This document shows, one piece after another, positions 9,474-19,382 of a DNA stretch of 64,000 nt; the first letter of the stretch is position 1, and each line of letters begins with the position of its first letter. The position numbers were made by a program, and so were the translations under genes. The DNA comes from Pseudomonadaceae bacterium (GTDB lineage Bacteria; Pseudomonadota; Gammaproteobacteria; Pseudomonadales; Azotimanducaceae), in NCBI GenBank assembly GCA_024743175.1, contig JANSXA010000001.1, positions 124,001 through 188,000 of the forward strand. The letters run 5' to 3'. The notes below the pieces were generated by a model that had not been told where the DNA came from, ran no database searches, and worked only from the letters and a program-made list of their open reading frames with translations.

Positions 9474-9980
9474 TTAGCGCTTTTTCGGCGCCTTTTTTGA
9501 AGCTTTTCTGGTCGCCTTCTCAGGCGCGGTTTTAGCCGCTGCCTTCTGCTTCGGTACTTTCGGCATTCTATCTTTCCAGGCTTTTGGCGCGCTTTTGTAG
9601 CCGCGACAGGTCGCCAGGAATTTAGTGGCCTCAGCCCAGGCTTTTTCAGCGCCGAGACGCTTTACGGAAAATTCACGTACGTGAGATTTGCCGCTGGTTT
9701 GAACCTGCACTCGAAATGCTGGCGAAGGCCGGTGCACCAGGTTGATACCGCGCACTCCGGTGGAGTGTTTTTTGTCGGTATCCGCTTCGCGCACCCGCTT
9801 CGCCTTTGCGGCGTCTTGTTTGTCAGCCCACTTCTGGTCTAACGCTTTCGCTTCACGGCGCACTTCTTTCTGTTTGGTTTTGTTCAAACCAATCAGGCTG
9901 AAGTATTCCTGCTGGAGTTTGCCGTCGATACTGCGGGCGACACGCAACAGCTGTCCGTTGTTCAGTTCATATACTGCCAC
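9474..9980 (-). CDS. AP2/ERF-like domain protein with lysine-rich tail
   Basis: This is a 168-residue basic protein. The middle (about residues 73-125) begins TGVRGINLV and contains GKSHVREFSVKRLG, then AEKAWAEATKFL. That is the pattern of AP2/ERF-type DNA-binding domains known from plants and from bacterial and phage proteins: a three-strand sheet followed by a helix. Residues about 130-168 form a Lys/Ala/Pro-rich tail resembling histone H1-like tails. Both parts suggest DNA binding, possibly as a nucleoid-associated protein; this is inferred from pattern only. It stands alone between the pyrB terminator and the etfBA operon, and nothing nearby fixes its role. Confidence 0.7.
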   Translation of the reverse strand: MAVYELNNGQLLRVARSIDGKLQQEYFSLIGLNKTKQKEVRREAKALDQKWADKQDAAKAKRVREADTDKKHSTGVRGINLVHRPSPAFRVQVQTSGKSHVREFSVKRLGAEKAWAEATKFLATCRGYKSAPKAWKDRMPKVPKQKAAAKTAPEKATRKASKKAPKKR

Positions 9981-10015
9981 TGGATTACTCCTCTTTGCTT
10001 GGCCAGTAACAAGAA

Positions 10016-10945
10016 CTATAGCAGAGCTTCGAGTTCAGGTAGAGCCTTAAACAAGTCGGCTACCAGACCATAATCAGCGACCTGAAAAATAGGTGCGTCT
10101 TCATCTTTGTTTATGGCTACGATGATTTTGCTGTCTTTCATCCCAGCCAGGTGCTGGATTGCACCGGAAATGCCCACCGCGATGTACAAATCAGGTGCCA
10201 CAATCTTGCCGGTCTGGCCTACCTGCATATCGTTAGGCACAAACCCGGCATCGACCGCCGCACGGGATGCACCAATGGCTGCACCGAGTTTGTCTGCTAT
10301 GCCTTCGAGCATAGCGAAGTTGTCACCACTCTGCATGCCGCGACCACCAGAAATGATGATGCCGGCAGAAGTCAGCTCGGGACGTTCAGATTGAACCACT
10401 TCTTCGCTGACAAATTCTGAAAGGCCTGCGTCAGTTGCCGCGTCCAGTTTTTCGATAGCGGCACTGCCACCATCCGCTGGCACGGGGTCATAAGCGGTTC
10501 CACGTACAGACACAACTTTAACGGCGTCACTGGCTTTTACCGTGGCAATCGCATTACCGGCATAAATTGGACGCTTGAAGGTGTCTTCACTCTCAACGCT
10601 GACGATGTCAGAAATCATGGCAACACCCAGGTTTGCTGCAACCCGCGGCATGAAGTTTTTACCGTTGGTTGTGTGTGCACACAGGATGTGTGAGTAACCC
10701 GAAGCGGTGTCTACGACTAACGCTGCCAGGTTCTCCGGCAGTTGGTGAGCGTAAGCTGCATTGTCAGCAACCAGTACTTTGTTTACCCCGCCAACAGCTG
10801 CAGCTTCGCTGGCAACGCCATCAACATCTGCGCCGGCAACAAGTACATCTACGTCTCCGCCGATGGCCGCAGCAGCAGCCAAAGCAACGCGGGTTGCGGG
10901 TTTGAGTTCAGAATTATCGTGTTCTGCAACAACTAATATGCTCAT
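10016..10945 (-). CDS. etfA: Electron transfer flavoprotein, alpha subunit
   Basis: The FAD-binding subunit of ETF accepts electrons from acyl-CoA and other flavin dehydrogenases and passes them to ETF-quinone oxidoreductase, encoded divergently at 11943. At 309 residues it has the normal length. The C-terminal FAD domain (about 185-305) shows [46 protein letters not shown] and [19 protein letters not shown], all diagnostic. Its ATG shares one base with the stop codon of etfB, so the two are translationally coupled. Confidence 0.96.
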   Translation of the reverse strand: MSILVVAEHDNSELKPATRVALAAAAAIGGDVDVLVAGADVDGVASEAAAVGGVNKVLVADNAAYAHQLPENLAALVVDTASGYSHILCAHTTNGKNFMPRVAANLGVAMISDIVSVESEDTFKRPIYAGNAIATVKASDAVKVVSVRGTAYDPVPADGGSAAIEKLDAATDAGLSEFVSEEVVQSERPELTSAGIIISGGRGMQSGDNFAMLEGIADKLGAAIGASRAAVDAGFVPNDMQVGQTGKIVAPDLYIAVGISGAIQHLAGMKDSKIIVAINKDEDAPIFQVADYGLVADLFKALPELEALL

Positions 10946-11694
10946 TAAATTACCTTCGCTTCATTTTTAAGCTTTTCAACCAGCTCTTCGACTGATTCCA
11001 CTTTGATGCCGGCTTCACGCTCAGCAGGGGGCTCAACTTTCAACGTCTCCACGGTGGGTTTGACGTCAACACCCAGTTCATCGGGTGAGGTTGTGTCTAA
11101 AGGCTTCTTCTTGGCCTTCATGATGTTTGGTAGCGAAGCGTAGCGTGGCTCGTTGAGGCGTAAATCCGTGGTTACAACACATGGCAGGGAGACTTTCACC
11201 GTCTGCAGACCACCGTCAATTTCCCGGATTACCTGTGCTTTGCCGTCTTCAATCTTCAGTTCAGAGGCAAAAGTAGCCTGTCCCATGCCGGTTAAGGCTG
11301 CAAACATCTGCCCTGTCTGGCTGTTGTCGCCATCAATACTCTGCTTACCGAAAATAATGATGTCTGCGCTTTCTTTAGCCTGCAGTGCCTGCAGAGCACG
11401 TGCAATGCCCAGAGGCTGAACGTCTTCGTCTGTTTCGATCAGCACGGCTCGATCTGCACCCAGAGCCAGACAGGTGCGCAGTTGTTCCTGACAGGCAGAA
11501 CTGCCCACAGCAACCGCGACCACTTCAGTTGCAGTGCCCGCCTCTTTCAGGCGTACAGCTTCCTCTATGGCTATTTCGCAAAATGGGTTCACCGACATTT
11601 TCACATTGGATAAGTCGACGCCGGTATGGTCTGGTTTGACACGTACTTTGACGTTGTAGTCAACGACGCGCTTCACGGGTACCAGTACTTTCAT
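10945..11694 (-). CDS. etfB: Electron transfer flavoprotein, beta subunit
   Basis: This is the AMP-binding subunit of ETF, 249 residues, as usual. It opens [17 protein letters not shown] and includes [31 protein letters not shown] (the nucleotide loop) and [22 protein letters not shown], the recognition-loop signature that contacts partner dehydrogenases. It is the first gene of etfBA. With the divergent ETF-QO gene it makes a complete route from fatty-acid or amino-acid oxidation to the quinone pool. Confidence 0.96.
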   Translation of the reverse strand: MKVLVPVKRVVDYNVKVRVKPDHTGVDLSNVKMSVNPFCEIAIEEAVRLKEAGTATEVVAVAVGSSACQEQLRTCLALGADRAVLIETDEDVQPLGIARALQALQAKESADIIIFGKQSIDGDNSQTGQMFAALTGMGQATFASELKIEDGKAQVIREIDGGLQTVKVSLPCVVTTDLRLNEPRYASLPNIMKAKKKPLDTTSPDELGVDVKPTVETLKVEPPAEREAGIKVESVEELVEKLKNEAKVI

Positions 11695-11897
11695 AAGTTC
11701 CTCACTTCAAAGCTCTAACTCAGATGTTAGATTGGTATTGGGTTTGTAGGTATTGCTTGATGGGCGACCATGAGATGTGGTGCCGAACACGATTTGCGAC
11801 AAACGAGGATGACCCGCTACCGCCGTGACCCATTTTTTTTTGGCGGCGTATTGTCGCCATGCACCATTTCAAGGTCAAGGAATGAGTGAAATGGGGT

Positions 11898-11903
11898 TAT
11901 AAT
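11898..11903 (+). promoter_or_regulatory. Candidate -10 element (TATAAT) for ETF-QO gene
   Basis: A consensus TATAAT lies 39 bp before the GTG start of the ETF-quinone oxidoreductase gene in the 248-bp divergent gap. No good -35 hexamer is visible at 16-18 bp spacing, so an activator or a different sigma factor may be needed. Confidence 0.35.
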
Positions 11904-11942
11904 GGGCGGCAGAAAACTATTTGCCGTAAGGATGTGTGAACT

Positions 11943-13604
11943 GTGAGCGAAATTGAACGCGAATCGATGGAATTTGACGTTGTTATTGTCGGTGGTGGAC
12001 CAGCGGGTTTAAGTGCGGCCTGTCGATTGATGCAACTGGGCGAAGCTGCGGGCACTGAAATCTCGGTGTGTCTGGTGGAAAAAGGCTCTGAAATCGGTGC
12101 GCACATTCTTTCTGGCGCTATTTTTGAGCCCACAGCGTTGAATGAGTTGTTTCCTGACTGGGCAGAACGTGGTGCGCCGCTGGACAATCCGGTGACCGAA
12201 GACCTGATTTATTACATGGTCAACGACACCAACAGAATCAAGATCCCCGGCATGTTTGTGCCTAAAGACGCACACAATGAAGGCAATCATGCAATCAGCC
12301 TGGGTAATCTGTGCCGCTGGATGGGCGAACAGGCTGAAAACATGGGGGTCAACGTATTCCCGGGCTTTGCCGCATCTGAAGTGTTGTACAACGACGATGG
12401 CTCGGTGGCGGGCATTGCCACAGGCGATATGGGTGTTGGCGCTGATGGTGAACACAAAGGCACTTTTGCCCCCGGCTATGAGTTGCGCGCAAAATACACG
12501 CTGTTCACGGAAGGTTGTCGCGGCCACCTCGGCAAACAGCTGATCAAAAAATTCAATCTGGACGCTGATTCCGGCACGCAACACTATGGCATTGGCTTTA
12601 AGGAGCTGTGGACTGTAGATCCTGCTAAACACAAAGCAGGGAAAGTCATGCATACCGTTGGCTGGCCGCTCGGGCATCTGCCCGGCTCGACGACAGGCGG
12701 TTCTTATCTGTACCACCTGCCGAATAATCAGGTGTCACTGGGGCTGATCATCGATCTCAGCTATTCCAACCCTCACCTTTCACCCTTTGATGAATTTCAG
12801 CGATGGAAACATCACCCGGAAATAGCCGGTCTGCTCGAGGGTGGTGAGCGTGTGTCTTATGGCGCGCGGGCCATCATTAAAGGCGGATTGCAGGCGTTAC
12901 CCACCCTGACGATTCCCGGTGCAGCCCTGGCAGGTGACGATGCAGGTTTTCTGAACCCGTTGAAGATCAAAGGCAGTCATACTGCAATGAAATCCGGCAT
13001 GCTGGCCGCAGAGGCTGTGTTCGAAGAGCTCGCCGCGGGTCATGCGTACACGGAAGTGGCCAGCTATCAGGAGAAATTTGAGAAATCCTGGTTGTTTGAC
13101 GAGTTGAACCGCGCGCGTAATGTTGCGCCTGGCTTACACAAGTTTGGCGTTCTGGGCGGCTCTGCCCATGCCTTTGTGGATCAGTTTTTCAAAGGCAACC
13201 AGAGTTGGACGCTGAGTGATCCGACGCCGGATTACGCCACGCTTAAAGAAGCTTCGAAAGCGAAAAAAATTAACTATCCCAAGCCGGATGGTAAAATCTC
13301 TTTCGACAAACTCTCGTCGGTGTTCATTTCCAATACTACGCACGAAGAAGATCAACCCTGTCACCTGGTGCTGGCTGATCCTGATATCCCGTTAAAGGTC
13401 AATTTGCCCAAGTACGATGAGCCTGCGCAGCGATACTGTCCTGCCGGTGTTTATGAAATTGTTGAAGAGAACGGCACGCAGCGGTTTCAGATCAACGCGC
13501 AAAACTGTGTGCATTGTAAAACCTGTGACATCAAAGACCCTGCGCAGAATATCAACTGGGTTGTGCCAGAGGGTACCGGCGGACCAAACTACCCCAACAT
13601 GTAG
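11943..13604 (+). CDS. Electron transfer flavoprotein-ubiquinone oxidoreductase
   Basis: This membrane-associated flavo-iron-sulfur enzyme passes electrons from ETF to ubiquinone. At 553 residues it is the usual length. An N-terminal FAD motif (DVVIVGGGPAGLSAACRL, about residues 12-30) is followed by ubiquinone- and FAD-domain signatures (GAHILSGAIFEP; GDDAGFLNPLKIKGSHTAMKSGMLAAE). The C-terminal 4Fe-4S cluster site has CVHCKTCDIKDP plus an upstream Cys (RYCPAGVYE). The GTG start gives MSEIERESMEFDVV; an internal ATG (M9) is possible. It is divergent from etfBA, its electron donor, which supports the function. Confidence 0.96.
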   Translation: MSEIERESMEFDVVIVGGGPAGLSAACRLMQLGEAAGTEISVCLVEKGSEIGAHILSGAIFEPTALNELFPDWAERGAPLDNPVTEDLIYYMVNDTNRIKIPGMFVPKDAHNEGNHAISLGNLCRWMGEQAENMGVNVFPGFAASEVLYNDDGSVAGIATGDMGVGADGEHKGTFAPGYELRAKYTLFTEGCRGHLGKQLIKKFNLDADSGTQHYGIGFKELWTVDPAKHKAGKVMHTVGWPLGHLPGSTTGGSYLYHLPNNQVSLGLIIDLSYSNPHLSPFDEFQRWKHHPEIAGLLEGGERVSYGARAIIKGGLQALPTLTIPGAALAGDDAGFLNPLKIKGSHTAMKSGMLAAEAVFEELAAGHAYTEVASYQEKFEKSWLFDELNRARNVAPGLHKFGVLGGSAHAFVDQFFKGNQSWTLSDPTPDYATLKEASKAKKINYPKPDGKISFDKLSSVFISNTTHEEDQPCHLVLADPDIPLKVNLPKYDEPAQRYCPAGVYEIVEENGTQRFQINAQNCVHCKTCDIKDPAQNINWVVPEGTGGPNYPNM

Positions 13605-13613
13605 AATTCGGGG

Positions 13614-14144
13614 CTAGTTAAGTAAGCCAAGGTCAAAAGGCTGACCTTGGCTGTACACGTAGAGGTGTCCTGCCTCTTCTACACCGTGATCGATCAGGCG
13701 GTAATATACATTTCGCGTCAGACGCGCCTCTAAACCATTACGTACATGCAGATACGGGCGCTCTTCGCGCATCATTATCTGATTGTCTGCTCCGGCCTTA
13801 ACATAGTCGCCAACGTTAGTTGTGAACAGCAGCTCCGAGTCTTTACCGCTGCCGCGCACATCTAAATCTGTTGCTATGAAAGGTACGTCGGCAACCTGAA
13901 TCGCCATCTTTTCCGCAGGTGTCACAAGATAATAGTCATCCCCCTCCCGCCTCAAGATGGTGGCAAATAGATCCGCTAATGCCTGTCGTTGTATTTTGCT
14001 GCCTTCGTGGAACCACTCACCGTCATTATTGATGGCAATGTCTATGCTGCCTGTATGTTCAGGCTGCCACTGTTCAACGGGCGGCAGTTTTTTTTTGGCC
14101 TGTAAACTGGTGAGGGTGTTAAACAAACTGTCTATATCGTTCAT
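13614..14144 (-). CDS. DUF1285 family protein
   Basis: This cytoplasmic protein of 176 residues belongs, by pattern, to the DUF1285 family, which is widespread in proteobacteria and has no settled function. Recognisable stretches are DIAINNDGEWFHEGSKIQRQALADLFATILRREGDDYYLVTPAEKM and the C-terminal RNVYYRLIDHGVE. It has no signal peptide or membrane segment. It is convergent with ETF-QO (9-bp gap). Its 3' end contains a hairpin (GCCAAGGTCA/TGACCTTGGC, 13627-13652) that could help end transcription from either side, although no T-run follows. Confidence 0.85.
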   Translation of the reverse strand: MNDIDSLFNTLTSLQAKKKLPPVEQWQPEHTGSIDIAINNDGEWFHEGSKIQRQALADLFATILRREGDDYYLVTPAEKMAIQVADVPFIATDLDVRGSGKDSELLFTTNVGDYVKAGADNQIMMREERPYLHVRNGLEARLTRNVYYRLIDHGVEEAGHLYVYSQGQPFDLGLLN

Positions 14145-14153
14145 CTCGACAGT

Positions 14154-14714
14154 TTAACCGTCTCGCAAGGTCTCCGCGAGGCGCCGGAAGCTGTTTTGTA
14201 GGTGTGTAGGATCCCGCCAGTCTGGGCCCCACAGTGCCGGGCTGATATGCAGGGTCATGTGGGCAATCGTATTGCCGTGGTTATCTGTCAATTTAACCGG
14301 CAGGCGCGCGGTTTCGGCTGGGGTTGGAATGGCGGTCAGGCCGAGCAAGGCGACCTCGGTCGAATTCTGCTGCCCGGCTTGTTGTGGCGCCTGCTGACTG
14401 GGCCAGCGCACAAGCAGCTGATAGCTGCGGGCGTCGGCGTGTGTCGCAAAAACCTCGGCAACGCCCAGGGATGCGGAATCCAGCCACGCTGCGGGTGTAG
14501 TGTGATCATCAAAGACAGTTAATCCGGCATCTGCTGGCAGCGTGAATCTGGGCGCACCTACAACAACCGTATTCGCATCAAGGCGCAGCACACCCGGAGC
14601 GCTGGCAATGGCATGAGCTGTATTCTGCCAGCTGCAGGCTTGCTGCAGGGCTGTTGCAGTAATCAGCAGCGTGGCGAGAACTTTCTTTTTCAGGGCGGTG
14701 TTTGGCGACATCAA
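14154..14714 (-). CDS. Exported protein of unknown function, possible lipoprotein
   Basis: This is a 186-residue protein. A basic N terminus and hydrophobic stretch (about residues 8-25) are followed by LQQAC. Cys at this place suggests a lipoprotein, but Gln at -2 is not a good lipobox, so ordinary Sec export is equally possible. The rest has no motif I recognise; W-rich segments (ALWGPDWRDP) lie near the C terminus. It lies 9 bp upstream of the DUF1285 gene on the same strand, so the two are probably co-transcribed. Confidence 0.6.
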   Translation of the reverse strand: MMSPNTALKKKVLATLLITATALQQACSWQNTAHAIASAPGVLRLDANTVVVGAPRFTLPADAGLTVFDDHTTPAAWLDSASLGVAEVFATHADARSYQLLVRWPSQQAPQQAGQQNSTEVALLGLTAIPTPAETARLPVKLTDNHGNTIAHMTLHISPALWGPDWRDPTHLQNSFRRLAETLRDG

Positions 14715-14788
14715 GGCATACTCAAGAGCTGTTTTTGAGTATAGAAGAGCTGACTATTCCTGCCTGAACTGGGCTGCGCAGATCTGCA

Positions 14789-15754
14789 TCAGCCGCCGAT
14801 AAATTTCATCACAGTAACTTCGCCGCGAAAACTTGCCAGCTGCTTGTCTGCCAGGGCGTTGCCCAGGATAGATTGTAACTGTGCAATCGCCTGGGGTTCA
14901 GGCAGGCTCAGCAGGTGACGCAGGTCGTAAGATTTGGCATTTGACAGGCAGCCGTAGAGTTTGCCGTTTGAAGAAAGGCGCAGGCGCGAGCAGGTTCGGC
15001 AGAATGGCTCACTTTCATTGGCAATGATGCCAAACATACCGCGATCGGGTATTTCAAATCGAGCTGCTGTTGAGTCCAGTGGTGCCTCTGCGCGGGTGAA
15101 TTCGTACTGCTGGGCGATGAGCTCCAGAATTTCATCCATGCCGTAAAACTGTCGTTCAAACAGCGCGTTGCCCTGCAGGTGCCCCATGTTCATTAATTCG
15201 ATAAAACGCAGCTCTATACCTCTGGCTAATGCGTAATCCAGCATCGTCAGGATCTGATGATCGTTTCTGCCGCGCATCGGTACCATATTAAGTTTGACCT
15301 TAATGCCCGCTTCCAGCATCAGATCAATACCCTTCAAGACTGTAGCAAGGTCTCCCGATCGGGCAATGTCGCGAAAGGCTTTGTCGTCCAGGGTATCCAG
15401 ACTGATATTGATGCGCTTTAAACCTGCTTCTATGATCAGCGGTGCTTTGCGCGGCAGCAATTGTCCATTGGTGGTGAGTGAGACATCCGCCAGACCCAGC
15501 TGCATAACTTCAGGCAATATCGCGTCGAATTTGGGTGATAACAAGGGTTCGCCGCCAGTGATACGTAACTTGTCGATGCCGGCAGTGTCGATCAACAGGC
15601 CTACTGCTTTCACCATTTCGTCTGCTTCCAGCTCTGCGTTGGCCGCCAGCAGTCGTTTACCGTCGGGCACGCAGTAGGTACAGGCATAGTTGCACGCTGC
15701 CGTGAGGCTGAGACGTAAGTTGCGAAATTGGCGGCCAAGATGATCTACGATCAA
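14789..15754 (-). CDS. moaA: GTP 3',8-cyclase (molybdenum cofactor synthesis)
   Basis: This radical-SAM enzyme converts GTP to 3',8-cyclo-GTP, the first step to molybdopterin. The SAM cluster ligands are C21, C25 and C28 (CNYACTYC). The second, GTP-binding cluster sits in the C-terminal part (FCRTCSRLRLSSNGKLYGCL). The protein ends in GG (KFIGG), as needed for MoaA activation by MoaC. At 321 residues it is of normal length. No moaC, moaD or moaE lies nearby. Confidence 0.95.
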   Translation of the reverse strand: MIVDHLGRQFRNLRLSLTAACNYACTYCVPDGKRLLAANAELEADEMVKAVGLLIDTAGIDKLRITGGEPLLSPKFDAILPEVMQLGLADVSLTTNGQLLPRKAPLIIEAGLKRINISLDTLDDKAFRDIARSGDLATVLKGIDLMLEAGIKVKLNMVPMRGRNDHQILTMLDYALARGIELRFIELMNMGHLQGNALFERQFYGMDEILELIAQQYEFTRAEAPLDSTAARFEIPDRGMFGIIANESEPFCRTCSRLRLSSNGKLYGCLSNAKSYDLRHLLSLPEPQAIAQLQSILGNALADKQLASFRGEVTVMKFIGG

Positions 15755-15952
15755 TGTGTTGTTTCCAGCTGAATTTGATGCTCAGTATGAGCCATACAGG
15801 CAAAAAATGTGACCTGGTTCCTGGCACATTTTCAGACTTATGCTTAACTTCAATTGTCGCTGCTCACGTCTCCCCCCCAACGATTGCAGCGGCTTCAGAA
15901 TAAACATGCTGATCCATCAGCTTATTTTGAAAGTGTGACTCCTAATGGTACT

Positions 15953-15979
15953 TGCCCGGCTAGTCCGGGCTTTTTTTTT
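15953..15979 (+). terminator. Orphan plus-strand intrinsic terminator
   Basis: The stem GCCCGG/CCGGGC with loop CTAGT (15955-15970 region) is followed by nine T's on the plus strand. Both flanking genes (moaA and murF) are on the minus strand, so this terminator serves no annotated gene. It may end a small RNA starting somewhere in 15840-15930. I see no convincing ORF in the 234-bp gap. Confidence 0.6.
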
Positions 15980-15988
15980 GCTTTAATT

Positions 15989-17422
15989 TCAATTTGTTAC
16001 ACGTGAAACATATAACGGCTCGAGTTTGTCTCTGAGGCGTTGAACAAAATTTTCAGCCCAGAAAACCCTGTTTGAGCCTTTTACCAGGACTGTGCTGCGG
16101 CTTGTGCAGGTAGCGATGACTTCCTGCAGTAATCTTTCATTGGCTTGCTCGTGCCAGGAGCAACCTAATACCTGTGCCAGTTTGCGCGTGCCCGGGCCGA
16201 CACAAAACACCTCGTCTAAATCTTCTAGTGTGGCTGCCAGCGCCAGGTGCCCTGCTTCGCCGGCGTCACCGAGTTCAAGCATTTCGCCAATCAGAGCAAT
16301 CTGATGAGCCTGCCCGGTCTGCGTGCTCGCTTGTCCCGAGGTTAAGCTGTTGATTGCAGCCAGCATGCTGTCGGGATTGGCATTATAACTGTCGTCGATC
16401 AGAGTGATTTCGCCGATTTTAATGATATTGCCCCGCCCGGCTGGGATCAGGTCGTGGGGCAGCTCACAGGCGCGTGAAAGATCCTGCTCAAGCAGGTGGC
16501 TCACCAGCAGTGTTGCGGCCAGGGTGGTGGCTCGATGAAGGCCACCGCCGGGTATCCGGGCGCTGAGGGATTGGCCTGACAGAACAATGGTTGCACGATC
16601 TCCCTGCACGTCTTTCACACAGGCGTCCGCGCGTGAATCGGTGCCAAAGGTCAAGCCGTGCTGCACCTCCAGGGAGTATTCAGAAACAGTATTCGATTTG
16701 TTATCTATTGCGTTGAAAAGGCTCAGCTTTTCTTTCTTTAATGCCTCCCAGTTTTCAAAATTTTCGATATGTGCGGATTGTACGTTCAGCAACAAAGCGA
16801 CGTCGGGGGTAATCATCCGGGCCAGTGGTTCAATTTCACCCGGGTGATTGGTACCCACCTCAAACACCGCAAACGGGCTCTGCGCCGGCGTGTTGGCCAG
16901 CGACAGCGGTACGCCGATATGGTTGTTGAAACTGCCTGGCGGGGCGTAAGCGTCCAGAGCGGCGCTGATGAAGTGTTTCGCGGTAGTTTTACCACTACTG
17001 CCGGTGATGGCCACCGCTTTACCTTGCAGTCTTGCGCGCCCCATATGTCCCAGAGCCCACAATCCGTCGTAGGTGTCAGCGACCTGCAGCAGCGGCAAGT
17101 CTGCCTCTAAACCCAAAGCGCTGGCGCTCTGGTGGACAAGTGCGCCCGCAGCGCCTGCTGCAGCGGCCTGGGCAATAAAGCTGTGTCCATCGACAGTGCT
17201 GCGGTAGCTTGGATTAAACCTTGGGCCCGGGTCTCCGGGGAGCGCGACAAACAGTTGGCCTGGCTGCACGGTGCGGCTGTCAACAACGATACCGCTGACG
17301 TCGAGGTCCGGCTGGTGTGCATCCGGGTCCTGCCGGGTTAACTGGCCCCGGGTGGATAACCCCTGGATCAGTTCGGACCAGCGCCACAGGGGGCGGTTGG
17401 TGGTGTTTTGTGCTGTTGTCAT
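15989..17422 (-). CDS. murF: UDP-N-acetylmuramoyl-tripeptide--D-alanyl-D-alanine ligase
   Basis: This is the last cytoplasmic Mur ligase; it adds D-Ala-D-Ala to the UDP-MurNAc-tripeptide. At 477 residues it is slightly longer than E. coli MurF (452). The N-terminal substrate domain contains DSRTVQPGQLFVALPG. The ATP loop GSSGKTTAKHF is near residue 145, followed by FEVGTNHPGEI, LLNVQSAHIENF and DDSYNANPDSMLAA, all MurF signatures. It is unusual that the gene stands alone here and not in a dcw cluster with murE, mraY and murD. It diverges from sppA across a 118-bp gap. Confidence 0.93.
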   Translation of the reverse strand: MTTAQNTTNRPLWRWSELIQGLSTRGQLTRQDPDAHQPDLDVSGIVVDSRTVQPGQLFVALPGDPGPRFNPSYRSTVDGHSFIAQAAAAGAAGALVHQSASALGLEADLPLLQVADTYDGLWALGHMGRARLQGKAVAITGSSGKTTAKHFISAALDAYAPPGSFNNHIGVPLSLANTPAQSPFAVFEVGTNHPGEIEPLARMITPDVALLLNVQSAHIENFENWEALKKEKLSLFNAIDNKSNTVSEYSLEVQHGLTFGTDSRADACVKDVQGDRATIVLSGQSLSARIPGGGLHRATTLAATLLVSHLLEQDLSRACELPHDLIPAGRGNIIKIGEITLIDDSYNANPDSMLAAINSLTSGQASTQTGQAHQIALIGEMLELGDAGEAGHLALAATLEDLDEVFCVGPGTRKLAQVLGCSWHEQANERLLQEVIATCTSRSTVLVKGSNRVFWAENFVQRLRDKLEPLYVSRVTN

Positions 17423-17540
17423 GGCGAGATCTTAGCGCTTTTCACATCCTGCTGGTCGAAAAAACGATAAGATCACATTCTGTTGTCGTCGCGAAGAACC
17501 CGGCGACTGATTTGTTCCTTCTTGATGGCGCTAAAACTGT

Positions 17541-19382
17541 ATGTCTAATTCCAACGTCAGCATTCTCAGCCGTATTGGTGGCGGGATAACAAAGCTGCGT
17601 AACTTTTTCGTTAATACCCTGTTTCTTGCGATTCTTGTGCTCATCACGGTAGCTTTGCTGACCACCTGTCAGGGCATCACTGTGCCAGACAATGCAGCGC
17701 TGGTGATCAACCCGCGTGGCGTGATTGTCGATGCGGCAACTGTGCCTGATCCTTTTGAAGAGCTTCTGACTGCGGGGCCGCGCCTGGCAGAGGTTGAACT
17801 GCGCAGTCTCCTGCGTGCGATCGAACTGGCGACCACGGATGCGCAGATAAAGATGATTGTGCTCGACCTGGATAAGTTGGCCTGGGCGGCGCCAGCACAT
17901 GCACAGCGCATTGGTGAAGCGCTGGTTGGCTTCCAGATGGCAGGTAAGAAAGTGGTGTCTTATGGCCAGTTCTACAGTCAGGCCCAGTACTACATCGCAA
18001 GCTTCGCAGATGCCCTGTATCTACACCCCATGGGTCAGATTGTGTTTGAAGGATTTGGCGGCTTTAGCTTTTACTTCAAAGACTTGCTCGATAAATTTGA
18101 TGTCAATGTGCATGTATTTCGGGTCGGTGACTATAAATCTGCAGTAGAACCGTTCACGCGTAATGACATGTCAGAAGAATCTCGTCTGGCCAGCGAACAG
18201 TTGTATCAGGAGATCTGGCAGCATTTTCTGCGCGATATCTCTCGTAATCGCCTGATCGAAAAACCTGCCCTGCAATCTTATGCCGACAACCTGGCAGGCA
18301 TTCTCGATGTTACCCAGGGTGATATGGCACGCGCGGCGCTCGAGAGCCAGCTGGTCGACGAACTGCTCACATCGGATCAGGCTAATGTACGCATCGCGGA
18401 TGATGTTGGCTTTCGAAACAGGCAGCTGGGTGAAATTAATGGCATTGATTTCCAGACCTATCTGAATGCAAACGCGCTGTATGAGCCGGCGGCTGCACTT
18501 GGCAAAGCCAAAATCGCGGAAGTTGTGGTGCAGGGCATCATCATGAATCAGGGTCAGAGCAACCAGATTGCTGATGCGGAAAGTGTTATTCGCCTCATCC
18601 GTCAGGCGCGCGACGAAAGCGCCGTTAAAGCACTGGTTTTGCGAGTGGATTCTCCCGGAGGCAGTCAGTTTGCTTCAGAGTTGATCCGACAGGAACTGGA
18701 GCTGTTGCAGCTGGCAGGCAAACCCGTTGTGGCCTCCTTTGGTGCCAGTGCGGCGTCCGGTGGTTATTGGATATCAGCCACTGCAGACGCCATTGTGGCT
18801 GAACCAACGTCGATTACTGGCTCGATCGGCATTTTCAGTTTCATTCCCACCTTTGAAGAGACGTTGCAGAAATACGGGGTGTACACGGACGGTGTGGGCA
18901 CTACCGAACTTACTGGCAGCCTGAACCCGTTCACCGGCATAAATCAACCCATGGCGGATATCCTGCAGGCCCAGGTAGAGCATGGCTACGCACAGTTTCT
19001 GGCGCTGGTGGCGCGTGGGCGCGATATGAGCCTGGATCAGGTCGACGCCGTGGCCCAGGGGCGCGTATGGACCGGCGAAACCGCTAAACAGCTGGGCCTG
19101 GTAGATGATCTGGGCGGAATTCGTCTGGCACAGGAAAAAGCCGCAGAGCTTGCGGGTTTAGATGATTGGGAGCCCATACGACTGCTGCCACCAATTGATC
19201 CACGCGCGGCTTTTCTGGCGGAGCTGATGATGCCGGAAGCGCGGACGAAAGTGACAAAAACAAATGTGCTGACACAACTGCAGCAGGGTCTGTCGGTTCT
19301 GGCTCAGTTTGATGACCCGACCAACAGTTATGTGCTGTGCGAAAGTTGTCTTGGGAGTAACGCTTTAAATCTGCTGCGTTAG
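17541..19382 (+). CDS. sppA: Signal peptide peptidase SppA, 67K type
   Basis: This inner-membrane serine peptidase degrades cleaved signal peptides. A single N-terminal membrane segment (about residues 24-46) is followed by two tandem S49 domains. The catalytic pair of this family is visible: Lys about 199 ([11 protein letters not shown]) in the first repeat and Ser about 404 ([12 protein letters not shown]) in the second. At 613 residues it matches the long E. coli form. It ends overlapping the convergent symporter gene by 4 bp. Confidence 0.94.
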   Translation: MSNSNVSILSRIGGGITKLRNFFVNTLFLAILVLITVALLTTCQGITVPDNAALVINPRGVIVDAATVPDPFEELLTAGPRLAEVELRSLLRAIELATTDAQIKMIVLDLDKLAWAAPAHAQRIGEALVGFQMAGKKVVSYGQFYSQAQYYIASFADALYLHPMGQIVFEGFGGFSFYFKDLLDKFDVNVHVFRVGDYKSAVEPFTRNDMSEESRLASEQLYQEIWQHFLRDISRNRLIEKPALQSYADNLAGILDVTQGDMARAALESQLVDELLTSDQANVRIADDVGFRNRQLGEINGIDFQTYLNANALYEPAAALGKAKIAEVVVQGIIMNQGQSNQIADAESVIRLIRQARDESAVKALVLRVDSPGGSQFASELIRQELELLQLAGKPVVASFGASAASGGYWISATADAIVAEPTSITGSIGIFSFIPTFEETLQKYGVYTDGVGTTELTGSLNPFTGINQPMADILQAQVEHGYAQFLALVARGRDMSLDQVDAVAQGRVWTGETAKQLGLVDDLGGIRLAQEKAAELAGLDDWEPIRLLPPIDPRAAFLAELMMPEARTKVTKTNVLTQLQQGLSVLAQFDDPTNSYVLCESCLGSNALNLLR

